In this document: in pieces, positions 34,466-43,407 of the stretch
How the letters are laid out: every line of letters begins with the position of its first letter
Position numbering within the stretch: position 1 is the stretch's first letter
From: Acidobacteriota bacterium
Lineage (GTDB): Bacteria; Acidobacteriota; Terriglobia; Acidiferrales; UBA7541
Assembly: GCA_003224085.1 (NCBI GenBank)
Contig: QHYK01000038.1
Span: 1-64,000 of the forward strand
Reading direction: 5' to 3'
DNA length: 64,000 nucleotides
Translations under genes and position numbers: made by a program
The notes under the pieces: model-generated
The model's database searches: none
What the model was told of the DNA's origin: nothing
What the model saw: only the letters and a program-made list of their open reading frames with translations

Positions 34466-37400
34466 TCAAAAGTTCAGCTTGGCGCCGAGTTGGAGAACGC
34501 GGCCACCACTTGCATTGGTAATCTGACCGAAGCTATTGCTGTTGCGCGTCAGGCCCGCCGCCGAGCCTCCATTACCCGCAAAGAAAAACTGCGGCGTATT
34601 GGTCGCGCCAAAGGCCTCCAGCCGCAGATCCAGATTGTAGCGCTCCGTAAATCGGATGGACTTGGATAGCGCAGCATCCAGATTGAAAAAGTTCGGCCCG
34701 CTCAAAAAGTTCCTTCCCACATTGCCAAACGTACCTCCGGGTGCGGGAGCAAAGCTCGATGTGCTGAACCAGGGATTCCCGGGGCCGATACCGTGAAGGA
34801 TTTGCACGGGCGCAACCAAGTTTGGCGTTTGCGTGTTGTCTGGCGCGAATAGCGAAGCGGAGCTGTCAGTAAAATACAATGGCAGGCCGGACATTAGGGT
34901 CAGAAAGCTCGAAACGCGCCAATCACCCAGAATCGCGGCACCTGCCCCGGACGAGAGCAGCCGCTTGCCTTTGCGGAAGGGAAGATCGTAAACAACACTT
35001 TGAACAAACGTTTGGGTCCGGTTGAAGTCGTTCCGGGCGTAATCGCGGCGTTGATTGATATAAAACGAGAGGCCGCCGTCGTCACCCGTTTGGAAACCCA
35101 TCCCTTTGCCGAATGTGTAAGCGGTCGTGGTGGCAAAACCATTTCCAAAACGCCGGTCGAGTTTTACTTGCAAGGCGTTATAACTGGAAGAGTATCCAGC
35201 GAAAAGGAGACGGGTGGCTGCGGTTCGACCGAAGGGCAGGAACTCCGGACGGCCGTTATTGGCCGTCTTAGCATTCTGGCCGATCACTGTTGCCGCGTTC
35301 AGGTTGTAATTAACAACACCATCCACCCCGTGGTTTCCGACGTACGCTACGTCAAGAACGAACCGCCAGGGAAGGGTTCGCTGGATCGCGGCGTTCCAGG
35401 ATTCCACGTACGGGTTTTTGAAGTTCTGATTCACTACAGAATATATGCTCTTTACGAGGGGATTAGCGATGATTCCGTTGGATGGGATGACAGGTTGAAT
35501 GAGGTTGGGGAAACCGTTCTCAAAGGTTGCCGTTCCAGTTTGTCCATTGGCAAGGGGAACCAGTGCCGGACCAAAAGTCGCAATAGCCGGATCGAATTCG
35601 TTATTGGCCCGTACCGGGAAGTTATAAGCGTAGCCATTGTCCGGAAACGGCGTATAGCTGATACCGAATCCCGCGCGAAAGACCGTTGACTCTTTAAGGC
35701 GATAAGCTAGCCCCACGCGCGGGGCGATATACTTGTAATGGGTTGCGATTCCCAAATTGTCGGGGATATTCCCGTAGCCGCTGACGAGAAGTTGGTTGTT
35801 GATGGGATCGTAATTTGAAAACCCGCCCTTCTGAACGGGTGTGGCAGGAGGATAAAACTCCCAGCGCAGCCCAAGGTCGGCTGAGAATTTGGGTGTGACC
35901 AACCACGTGTCTTGCGCAAAGGCGAAGAACTGCCACGCCCGGTAATTCGGGAAGAACGTGGCCAAGTCGCGTCCCGCCTGGCCTGGTACGTCCAGCAGAA
36001 AGCTGGCGAAATCGTTTGCAAAACTTGTTTTGCTGGCGCCGCTGCCAGTGTTGAGCGCAGTCTGACCGTCACTGAACGTATAGACGCCCCGCGGGCTGAA
36101 GGTCTGTTCCTGGAGCAAGGCATCGCGAACACGCCGCAGGTCGCCACCAAACTTAACGGTGTGATTGCCGAGAACCTTGGTCCACGTATTCGCAAAATCG
36201 ATGTTCGTTTCCGAGCGGATCCATGGCAGGCTCGCCGAGAAGCCAAGCAACGGAGGATCGCCGTTAAGTAAACCATTAATCGTGACGCCGACAATTCCGC
36301 TGGTGATTGTCTTATCGAGGTTGACCCCAGGAATGCCAAGCGTTTGTGAAGTATTTGTGCCGTAGTCGAAGTTGTGAGCCTCATTGTGATACCATCCTGC
36401 TCCCACGCGAAACTCAGCAACCAACGTGGTAGAGAAAAATCGATTGTAGTTTAGGCCAGTGCTGTAGGTATTCTGGAGACCGGAGCCTTCGAAATTCCCC
36501 TGTGCCGGCCCGCCTGCTAAGCCGAATATAGGTGCCTGGAAGATCGCGGGACGCTGATAGCTGAATCGACCGCTCAGACGATCCTTATTGGTAAGGTTGG
36601 CGTCAACCTTAGCATCGACAAAATCCGTATCTTTGTGGAAAGGCAGGAGCGCAAAGTAGTTGTTTGCGGTTTGTGTGTTCGTTGGGGCCGGCAGGAGCGC
36701 CAGCAGCTTGACAGAAATAGGATCGATCAAGGCAGACGGAATAATGTTTGGGCAGCCGGCGGGATTGCTGCAAGCGGCATTGAATGCATCCACGGGGGTG
36801 TTATTTGGACCCGGGACGGTTGCCAAGCCACGAGCGGAGGTAGCAACCAACGGCTGGCGGCCCGTGCCGTCCGAACTCCCGCTAAACGGATTATAGATGA
36901 CCGTCGTCGAAGAGCTTAGGTCACCCGAACGAAAGGCCGTGGTGGGGACGGTGGTCGTATTGGCATTGGCCTCGTGGTCTAAGACCTTCAGATAGTCTGC
37001 AAAGAAGAACAGCTTATTCTTTATGATTGGCCCTCCAATGTTGCCCCCAAAGTAGTTATAGGCCAGGTGCCCCACGGATTGGTCGAAAAAGTTCCTGGCA
37101 TTGAAATAACTGTTCTTGGCGAATTCATAGGCAGCGCCATGAAACGTGTTACTGCCAGACTTAAGGATAACGTTTGTGACCGCTCCGCTGGCGCGGCCCA
37201 GTTCCGCGTCGAAATTGCTTGTGGAGACGTCTACCGTCTGAATGGCTTCGAGCGGCGGGATGAGGATCTGCAGAAGGCCGGTGCGCTCGTTGTCGTCGAT
37301 GCCCTCAATCTGGTAATTGTTTCCCTCGCGCAATTGGCCGTTGACTTCGGTCTGAAGCGAGTTGCTGGCGTTGAAGAACTGCGAATGCTGGAACGTAGCG

Positions 37401-38002
37401 CGAGTCGTTCCAGGGACGATGTTCAGAAGGTTTTGGAAATTTCGATTGGTGCCAAGAGGAACGTTCTCGGTTAGCACGGTTTCGAGTTTGCGCCCTGTGT
37501 CTGCCCGTTCGGTCTGGAGAATGGGTGTTTCCGCCTCTACCGTGATGGTGTCGGTCGTTTCTCCTGGTTGAAGAGTCAAGTCAACGCGTTCCGTCGTGTT
37601 TACGATCAGATCGATGCCCGCTCTTGACGCTCGCTTGAATCCCGACTGTTCCGCAATGACGGTATACGTGCCCGGCGGCAGGTCTGGAAATACATAGTTG
37701 CCGCTATCGTTCGTTTGCGAGGTGTGGCTTACCCCCGTATTGGTCTCGGTGATCGCGACCTTTGCGTTGGCGACTGCGGCTCCGGAGGAGTCTGTCACGG
37801 TTCCGAGCAAAGTTGCATTGACCGCTTGACCTCTCGCTCCAGGAGAGAGCGCTAAGACGATGATTCCGAGCAGCGTTGCGATGCCAAGCCGCCATCGTGC
37901 AAACAAGCTGCGCCCGGCAGGTGATGCCAACCGTGGATTGTTCGTTTGAGACTTGCTTTCCGTTCTCCACTCCGAGGAAGACGTGCCACGAAGTTTGCTC
38001 AT
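34466..38002 (-). CDS. Oar-like TonB-dependent receptor of the sugar locus
   Basis: About 1178 residues from ATG 38002; long basic N-region, then RLGIATLLGIIVLALSPGARGQ as signal peptide. Carboxypeptidase-regulatory fold (LLGTVTDSSGAAVANAKVAITE), plug (LETVLTENVPLGTNRNFQNLLNIVPG; AELGRASGAVTNVILKSGSNTFHG), barrel, C-terminal LQLGAKLNF. Earlier in-frame start at 38068 is unlikely because the candidate promoter and operator end there. The promoter at 38083-38111 with an adjoining LacI-type palindrome predicts repression by the divergent LacI regulator. It likely imports the sugar processed by the downstream enzymes. Confidence 0.94.
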   Translation of the reverse strand: MSKLRGTSSSEWRTESKSQTNNPRLASPAGRSLFARWRLGIATLLGIIVLALSPGARGQAVNATLLGTVTDSSGAAVANAKVAITETNTGVSHTSQTNDSGNYVFPDLPPGTYTVIAEQSGFKRASRAGIDLIVNTTERVDLTLQPGETTDTITVEAETPILQTERADTGRKLETVLTENVPLGTNRNFQNLLNIVPGTTRATFQHSQFFNASNSLQTEVNGQLREGNNYQIEGIDDNERTGLLQILIPPLEAIQTVDVSTSNFDAELGRASGAVTNVILKSGSNTFHGAAYEFAKNSYFNARNFFDQSVGHLAYNYFGGNIGGPIIKNKLFFFADYLKVLDHEANANTTTVPTTAFRSGDLSSSTTVIYNPFSGSSDGTGRQPLVATSARGLATVPGPNNTPVDAFNAACSNPAGCPNIIPSALIDPISVKLLALLPAPTNTQTANNYFALLPFHKDTDFVDAKVDANLTNKDRLSGRFSYQRPAIFQAPIFGLAGGPAQGNFEGSGLQNTYSTGLNYNRFFSTTLVAEFRVGAGWYHNEAHNFDYGTNTSQTLGIPGVNLDKTITSGIVGVTINGLLNGDPPLLGFSASLPWIRSETNIDFANTWTKVLGNHTVKFGGDLRRVRDALLQEQTFSPRGVYTFSDGQTALNTGSGASKTSFANDFASFLLDVPGQAGRDLATFFPNYRAWQFFAFAQDTWLVTPKFSADLGLRWEFYPPATPVQKGGFSNYDPINNQLLVSGYGNIPDNLGIATHYKYIAPRVGLAYRLKESTVFRAGFGISYTPFPDNGYAYNFPVRANNEFDPAIATFGPALVPLANGQTGTATFENGFPNLIQPVIPSNGIIANPLVKSIYSVVNQNFKNPYVESWNAAIQRTLPWRFVLDVAYVGNHGVDGVVNYNLNAATVIGQNAKTANNGRPEFLPFGRTAATRLLFAGYSSSYNALQVKLDRRFGNGFATTTAYTFGKGMGFQTGDDGGLSFYINQRRDYARNDFNRTQTFVQSVVYDLPFRKGKRLLSSGAGAAILGDWRVSSFLTLMSGLPLYFTDSSASLFAPDNTQTPNLVAPVQILHGIGPGNPWFSTSSFAPAPGGTFGNVGRNFLSGPNFFNLDAALSKSIRFTERYNLDLRLEAFGATNTPQFFFAGNGGSAAGLTRNSNSFGQITNASGGRVLQLGAKLNF

Positions 38003-38067
38003 GACCCACACCCCCCACTCATCCCAAGAATTTCCTTGTGCGTGCGTAAGCAAGCCGGCCGATTCCA

Positions 38068-38081
38068 TGGAACTGGTTCCA
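38068..38081. promoter_or_regulatory. LacI-type operator candidate 1
   Basis: TGGAACTGGTTCCA is a perfect 14-bp palindrome, 1 nt beyond the -10 box of the receptor promoter (minus strand) and 66 nt before its ATG. Its arms match the second site at 38339 except for two central bases. Confidence 0.65.
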
Positions 38082-38082
38082 C

Positions 38083-38111
38083 ACCTTAGCCGCGCGACAG
38101 GCCCCTGTCAA
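38083..38111 (-). promoter_or_regulatory. Candidate sigma-70 promoter of the TonB receptor operon
   Basis: On the minus strand TTGACA (38111-38106), 17-nt spacer, TAAGGT (38088-38083). The transcription start would fall inside the operator at 38068-38081, the classical position for repressor blockage. Confidence 0.55.
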
Positions 38112-38262
38112 GCTAGAAATTCCAGAATCAAATTTGACCTGGCAGTCTTTTGCGCATCTAGGACCATAGGCCTCCCGAGGGCGGTGAGCACATACAACTT
38201 CCAAGCCTTGGATTTCCCTTGCTGCAAGGGGAGTTACACGACGGACGCTGTCGTCTAGAGGT

Positions 38263-39378
38263 GTGCTAAACTTGCGCGGCAGGGGTTCCAGTAAAGATCG
38301 GGGAAAAGTGATAAAGCCGCCGGAAGCAAATGTAAGGTTGGAAACGGTTCCACGGCAAAGTACGATCCGCGATGTGGCCCGGGCCGCTGGCGTGGGCATA
38401 GGGACAATTTCGCGCGTGCTGAATTCCAGCTCTCAGGTGAGCCGGGAAACGCGGGCCCGCGTGCTGGAAGCGATTCGCCGCTTGGGGTTCCGCCCCAACG
38501 CTCAGGCCCGAAGGATTCTCAGGCGGCGCTCGGAAATTGTTTGTTTTCTCTTGAGCAACCGCGACTTTCTGCATCCTTTTCACGCGCGTATTTTGCAGGG
38601 TGTAGAGTCTTATGCGAGCAGCCTGAAACATCATGTGCTGTTTGCCGTGCTGCATTATTCTCCGCGCGTGCCCCCCGAGAAAATCGACCTGCCTCCTGTT
38701 CTTCAGGAGCATGGCTTGATTGACGGTGTCATCCTAGCAGGTACGATTTATCCAAACCTCCTCCGCAGAATCGAATCCATCCACATGCCTTTTGTTGCCT
38801 TTAGTAACAATGTGGTGGGAACGGATGGAGAACAGCACTACGATCAAGTAGGATTCGACGACTCTAACGGAACACTCCAGGCCACGCGCTATCTCATCGA
38901 GCAGGGACACAGGCTGATTGGTTTTGTCGGCGACACTTCTTATCCCTGGATTCAGCGCCGATTCGATGGGTATCGGCAGGCTATGAGGGAGAGCAAGCTG
39001 AAGCCAATCTCCGCCATGCCGCGAAGTCTTGACGGTTTCGTGGATTTCGGCCAGAAGAGTGCGCTTCGAATCTTATCGCGGAAGACGCGACCTACAGCTG
39101 TGGTAGCGGGCAATGATGAAACGGCGTATGGGCTGTGGGTGTCGTTGCGGCGCCATGGAGTCAAAGTGCCGGAAGAAATAAGCTTGATTGGTTTCGACGA
39201 CCGCGAAGAAGCCGTCCTGATGGACCCACCACTCTCGACGGTCCGCGTGCATAAAGAAGAGATTGGTGAAACCTGTATGAAGATGCTTCTCGAGCGCCTG
39301 CACCATCCCCAAATGGCGTTCAGTCACCGAATTTTGCCTACCGAATTTGTGGTTCGGGGAACTGTCCTTCATCTCTGA
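38263..39378 (+). CDS. LacI-family transcriptional regulator
   Basis: Up to 371 residues. Helix-turn-helix and hinge: STIRDVARAAGVGIGTISRVLN, followed by VSRETRARVLEAIRRLGFRPNAQARR; then a periplasmic-binding-protein-like effector domain (IVCFLLSNRDFLHPFHARIL, RPTAVVAGNDETAYGLW, ISLIGFDDREEAVLMDPPLSTVRV). Start is unclear: GTG 38263, GTG 38308 or TTG 38338 all precede the HTH; the last would place the second operator over the start codon. It is divergent from the receptor operon and convergent with the oxidoreductase/DUF6807 operon, so it is the likely local repressor. The inducer is probably a sugar. Confidence 0.93.
   Translation: MLNLRGRGSSKDRGKVIKPPEANVRLETVPRQSTIRDVARAAGVGIGTISRVLNSSSQVSRETRARVLEAIRRLGFRPNAQARRILRRRSEIVCFLLSNRDFLHPFHARILQGVESYASSLKHHVLFAVLHYSPRVPPEKIDLPPVLQEHGLIDGVILAGTIYPNLLRRIESIHMPFVAFSNNVVGTDGEQHYDQVGFDDSNGTLQATRYLIEQGHRLIGFVGDTSYPWIQRRFDGYRQAMRESKLKPISAMPRSLDGFVDFGQKSALRILSRKTRPTAVVAGNDETAYGLWVSLRRHGVKVPEEISLIGFDDREEAVLMDPPLSTVRVHKEEIGETCMKMLLERLHHPQMAFSHRILPTEFVVRGTVLHL
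38339..38352. promoter_or_regulatory. LacI-type operator candidate 2
   Basis: TGGAAACGGTTCCA has arms TGGAA/TTCCA identical to the site at 38068. It lies at the very start of the LacI gene, as expected for autoregulation or for DNA looping over 271 bp. Confidence 0.5.
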
Positions 39379-39421
39379 ACAAGGTTCCTACTCTTGCTTT
39401 CACGAAAAGTGGTCGTTTCCC

Positions 39422-40447
39422 TCAAACGCTGGCAGTCCTGTGGGGGCTTCGCGCCGCGCGATAGACAGCTTCGACGAGAGCCAGGCTGCGGCGTCCTTCG
39501 CGGCCGTCGCAAGCAAGCATGGTGTTTTTCGTAATGGCGCACAAAAAGTCCTCTATGACCGCCTGATGGCCGCGAAAATCGCTGACCACGGCCGAAGAGG
39601 CGCTCTGATTTTCGTCGCGCGCAACGATTCCCGCAGGTTCACTCGCAGCGTTGCGCAGATCAGCGGCAAGAATCCGGTCGTGTTCGAGGATGACGGTGCC
39701 GTGGGTGCCAGAAATTTCGACGCGGCGCGGGTAACCGGGATATGCGGCGGTGGTGGCATGAAAAACGCCGAGGGCGCCGCTCGCAAACTCAAGCAGAGCC
39801 GTGGCCGTGTCTTCCGCTTCAATCTTATGGAACTCAGTGGCTGCCTGCGCCTGCACGCGAGAAACGTCCCCGAGCAGCCAGAGCAGCAGATCAACTGTGT
39901 GAATGCCTTGATTGATCAACGCCCCACCGCCGTCCAGTGCCAGCGTGCCGCGCCAACGCGAATTCTTGTAATATTCCGGGGGCCGGTACCATTTCACGCG
40001 CGCATCCACGAGCAAAATCTTCCCTAGCACACCGCGGTCGATCCAATTTTTCAGCTGCCGGATATGCGGCTTCAGTCTGTCCTGAAAAATCACCCCAAGT
40101 TTCACGCCGGATTGCCTCGCGGCCTCGATAAGCTCATCGGCCTTGCTGGTAGCGATGTCGATGGGTTTCTCCGTGAGAACATGCAGACCCTGTTTTGCGG
40201 CGGCGATGCCCTGCGTGGCGTGCAGGCCCGAGGGGCTGCCGATAATCACGAGATCCATGGGCCGGTGCGCCAGAAATGCAGCAAAGTCGGCGTACGCCTT
40301 TCCGCCATGCTCGCGGCACAGCCGATGGACATGTTCGGAATTAGTGCCATAAACCGCAGCGATTTCGACTCCGGCGATGGCCCGGGCGGCACGGGCATGC
40401 GTACCTGAGATGTTTCCACCGCCAATCAGCCCGACGTGAAAGGTCAT
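39422..40447 (-). CDS. Gfo/Idh/MocA-family oxidoreductase, cytoplasmic
   Basis: 341 residues. NAD(P)-binding HVGLIGGGNISGTHARAARAI at the very start, catalytic-loop LTEKPIDIATSKADELI, DGGGALINQGIHTVDLLLWLLG in the C-terminal domain (with the catalytic histidine). No signal peptide, unlike its two neighbours of the same family. Last gene of a three-gene minus operon, 30 nt after the DUF6807 gene. Likely oxidises or reduces a sugar or cyclitol inside the cell. Confidence 0.92.
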   Translation of the reverse strand: MTFHVGLIGGGNISGTHARAARAIAGVEIAAVYGTNSEHVHRLCREHGGKAYADFAAFLAHRPMDLVIIGSPSGLHATQGIAAAKQGLHVLTEKPIDIATSKADELIEAARQSGVKLGVIFQDRLKPHIRQLKNWIDRGVLGKILLVDARVKWYRPPEYYKNSRWRGTLALDGGGALINQGIHTVDLLLWLLGDVSRVQAQAATEFHKIEAEDTATALLEFASGALGVFHATTAAYPGYPRRVEISGTHGTVILEHDRILAADLRNAASEPAGIVARDENQSASSAVVSDFRGHQAVIEDFLCAITKNTMLACDGREGRRSLALVEAVYRAARSPHRTASV

Positions 40448-40477
40448 GGGAGTCCATGCCTTTGAGGCATTAAAGCA

Positions 40478-41542
40478 TCAGTGATACGCGGCGACAAAGG
40501 CTTTATAGGCGGCCTCGGTACTTCCCACCGCGGCAATTTCCGAAGAAATCAGAACGCGGTACCGGAACGTGACGCTCCGCCCCGGCGCAAGGGTAAGGTT
40601 CAATTCTTCTTTGCCATTGCTGAAAACTTTCTCCCCCAGCGGATTCGCGGCGAAAAGCCCATAACCGCGCGCGTGCCAATAGGTGGGAAAACCCGGATTC
40701 ATAGGGTGGTCGAAAATTGAAATCGTCACCGGCTCTTCGCCAATCTTTCCGCTTAAATTACACCAGCGTCCGCGTGTGCCCCACGCAGCCTCGCCATTTT
40801 TCCCTTCGCTGGTTAGATAGACCCCGTTCACGCCGGTGTTGTCGAGCTTCGCCACCGTTGTGACCCGCCCGCTCGCATCGGTAAACTTTTCGGGCTTTTC
40901 CGAAGGAGCCTCGAGCGCCCGCACCACGCGCAGGCCGAGCATGCCGTCTTTCGCATCCGCAAAAACTACTTTTTCGTCCTGCGTGGTCAAAGTCGTGATG
41001 CGGTCCACGCTCCGAAAATCCGGCCCCCCTCGAAACACGTACCGGGTATGCTCCTTCAGAAGCACCTTCTTCTCGTAATTCAGCCAATCGGCTTCCACTT
41101 CGAGCTCGCCCTCGTCCGAACCGCTCTTTGCCAACACGATCGAGCGATGCCGAATCGTGCCCATCTTCGGCGCGTCTTGTGGTTGGATGGCCTCGGAGTT
41201 GTTCCAGAAATCAATTCCATTGACGCTCTCATAGTTCAGCCATAGACCGACATGATGCGGATGATCGACTCGTTCGCCCGGCCGTGGCTCCAGCGGATAA
41301 CCTCGGGTAATTATCGTGCCTTTGGCCGTCCGCAGCGGATAGAGCACCGGCTTCGCGATACTTTCGGGCCACCGGTACGACGTGAACGGCTGGCCGTCGA
41401 TGGCAATGTCGACGCGTCGCTGCTCCTCGTTAACGGCCACGGAGATGCGGTCACTCGGATGTGGCCTGGCGGCACCAAAAAAAGCCAGCTGGGGTGCAAC
41501 ACCAAAAACAATCAATGTTCTGGCAAAAATGAAAATGCGCAT
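40478..41542 (-). CDS. DUF6807 / PmoA-family secreted protein
   Basis: 354 residues from ATG 41542; an earlier ATG at 41590 overlaps the upstream gene. Signal peptide MRIFIFARTLIVFGVAPQLA. Family features: SYRWPESIAKPVLYPLRTAKGTIITRGYP, ERVDHPHHVGLWLNYESVNGIDFWNN, FDHPMNPGFPTYWHARGYGLFAANPLG. The name PmoA in databases is historical and unrelated to methane oxidation. Such proteins sit next to Gfo/Idh/MocA oxidoreductases and sugar enzymes in Bacteroidota, Planctomycetota and acidobacteria, suggesting carbohydrate binding or hydrolysis. Its conserved HPHH may bind metal. The activity is not known to me. Confidence 0.82.
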   Translation of the reverse strand: MRIFIFARTLIVFGVAPQLAFFGAARPHPSDRISVAVNEEQRRVDIAIDGQPFTSYRWPESIAKPVLYPLRTAKGTIITRGYPLEPRPGERVDHPHHVGLWLNYESVNGIDFWNNSEAIQPQDAPKMGTIRHRSIVLAKSGSDEGELEVEADWLNYEKKVLLKEHTRYVFRGGPDFRSVDRITTLTTQDEKVVFADAKDGMLGLRVVRALEAPSEKPEKFTDASGRVTTVAKLDNTGVNGVYLTSEGKNGEAAWGTRGRWCNLSGKIGEEPVTISIFDHPMNPGFPTYWHARGYGLFAANPLGEKVFSNGKEELNLTLAPGRSVTFRYRVLISSEIAAVGSTEAAYKAFVAAYH

Positions 41543-41567
41543 GTTGTGTTCTATGCGCGGCCAGTTT

Positions 41568-43010
41568 TCAAACCTCTTCCGGCACGACATAGGGTGCGCG
41601 GTAACTGCCGCGAAGCATACGGTTCGCTTCCTCGTCCTCCATTACGCACTCTTTCTCCGGATCGAACCGCAGCGCCCGTCCCAGCCTGTAAGAAGCATTC
41701 GCCAGGTGTACCAGCGTGGTCGAGATGTGCGCCTCCTCAATCGGCGAATGAATATCCTCGACTCGCCGGCTGCGCACACAATCAATGAAGTTCGCGTAGT
41801 GATCGCCCGCCCCTTTGCCCGACGGCCCCGGCTGGCACTGGTCTGTGATCCAGGTCTTGTAAGAATCGTATCCATCCACAGCCAGATAGCCGTTCGAGCC
41901 ATAAAAAATATTTCCGATGGTGTTGGTCTTCGCGTCTTTTGGCCCCAATGACTGTTGCTTGTCGGGATCTTTCTTATTTGCGTTGTTTGCCGCAGCCGCA
42001 ACGTTTAGTCCCGCCGCGGGCACGCCTCCGGCTCCATAAGCGCCGGTCCCAATCTCCGCCTCGTGATTGGTGATCCAGTGACGGACCTCCAGCTCCATCA
42101 TCTTGCGTTTGCCATTGGGTTCGAAGCAGAACGTGGCATGCAGCGTATTCGGGGTTTCCTGGTCGTCCTGAAACATGAAGTGCCCACCCATCGCCGACAC
42201 GTGGACAGGAAACCCAACTCCCAGGCCCCACCGCGCAATATCAATTTCATGGATGGCTTGGTTGCCGACTTCGCCGTTGCCGGTGTCCCAGATCCAGTGC
42301 CAGTTGTAGTGAAAGCGATTTTTCGTAAACGGCTTCAGCGGAGCGGGGCCGGTCCACAAATCGTAGTGCACCCCGGCTGGAACCGGCTCCTCAGGAGCAT
42401 GCCCGATCGACGGCCGCCACTTGTAGCAAATCGCCCGCGCCAGATACAGGTCGCCGATCTTGCCATCCTTCAAATGACCAACCGCCTCGATCATCCCGGG
42501 ATTCGATCGTGATTGGCTTCCATGTTGGCAAATGCGGTTGTACTTCTTCACCGCCCGCACCAGTTGCCGTCCTTCAAACCAGTTGTGCGAGCACGGCTTT
42601 TCTACGTAAACGTCTTTCCCGGCCTGGCAGGCCCAGATAGCCATCAGCGAGTGCCAATGATTCGGCGTGGCGATGGAAATGGCGTCGATATCCTTGTCTT
42701 CAAGGAGCTTGCGGACATCTACGTAGGACTTGGGCCTTGGGAGTCCTCTCTTCTCGACGTCCCCCAGGCGCCGGTTCAACACGTTTTCGTCCACGTCACA
42801 CAGTGCGGCAATCTCTGTGTTTGGCACTTGCGAGAAGCCGTGAATGTGATCGTTGCCGCGGCCTCGCACTCCGCAGACAGCTACTCGCACGCGATCATTT
42901 GCCCCAAGAATTCGCGCGTAGTTTGGCGTGGCGGACGCCAATGCCGTGCCGGCGACTCCAGCGCCCGTAATTTTCAAAAAGTCACGACGGGAAGCAACCA
43001 AAGGGCACAT
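41568..43010 (-). CDS. Gfo/Idh/MocA-family oxidoreductase, Tat-exported
   Basis: 480 residues from ATG 43010, with GGAGG upstream; an extension to 43148 lacks support. Tat signal ASRRDFLKITGAGVAGTALA, nucleotide motif VAVCGVRGRGNDH, catalytic loop YVEKPCSHNWFEGRQLV, then the subfamily text ICQHGSQSRSNPG and WDTGNGEVGNQAIHEIDIARWGLG. This EKPxxHN subfamily is common in planctomycetes and acidobacteria. First gene of the operon ahead of DUF6807 and a cytoplasmic paralogue; 25 nt separate it from the next start. Substrate unknown, periplasmic sugar oxidation inferred. Confidence 0.92.
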   Translation of the reverse strand: MCPLVASRRDFLKITGAGVAGTALASATPNYARILGANDRVRVAVCGVRGRGNDHIHGFSQVPNTEIAALCDVDENVLNRRLGDVEKRGLPRPKSYVDVRKLLEDKDIDAISIATPNHWHSLMAIWACQAGKDVYVEKPCSHNWFEGRQLVRAVKKYNRICQHGSQSRSNPGMIEAVGHLKDGKIGDLYLARAICYKWRPSIGHAPEEPVPAGVHYDLWTGPAPLKPFTKNRFHYNWHWIWDTGNGEVGNQAIHEIDIARWGLGVGFPVHVSAMGGHFMFQDDQETPNTLHATFCFEPNGKRKMMELEVRHWITNHEAEIGTGAYGAGGVPAAGLNVAAAANNANKKDPDKQQSLGPKDAKTNTIGNIFYGSNGYLAVDGYDSYKTWITDQCQPGPSGKGAGDHYANFIDCVRSRRVEDIHSPIEEAHISTTLVHLANASYRLGRALRFDPEKECVMEDEEANRMLRGSYRAPYVVPEEV

Positions 43011-43235
43011 ACAACCTCCAGCAAAAAGCTCATATAGATGGGGACGCGGCAAGCCATAAAAGAGATGCTTCCGCTGCCAGGCGAAAATCTGGCCCACCAA
43101 TGGTAATCCAAGACGGGGAGGTTGGCTGTTGAGAGTTCTTAAAATCACCGTTTAGAGGGAATGGGGATAGGGAGGGACAAAAACGAAGTTGGGGAGCGTT
43201 GAGCATGGCTGAAAGCTCCTTTCAGTTTTTTGCGT

Positions 43236-43265
43236 TTGACACCCCCTTAGCAGGCCCTCTATAGT
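43236..43265 (+). promoter_or_regulatory. Strong sigma-70-like promoter before the uronate isomerase gene
   Basis: TTGACA (43236-43241), 18-nt spacer, TATAGT (43260-43265), about 140 nt before the ATG. The context TTTTTTGCGTTTGAC closely resembles the promoter at 56861, which serves another uronate gene. Confidence 0.6.
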
Positions 43266-43407
43266 CCCGTTTGTTTCTGCTGATTTTCGCACCTGGCTTC
43301 TGGCAGTCCAGGCGGCCGTTGCGGTACAGCGTCACGGTGACCTTTTTATTTTTTGGAAAGGATAGCGCTAGAAAGAGGCACCGTATCCAGCCCTAAGCGC
43401 ACGCTCG

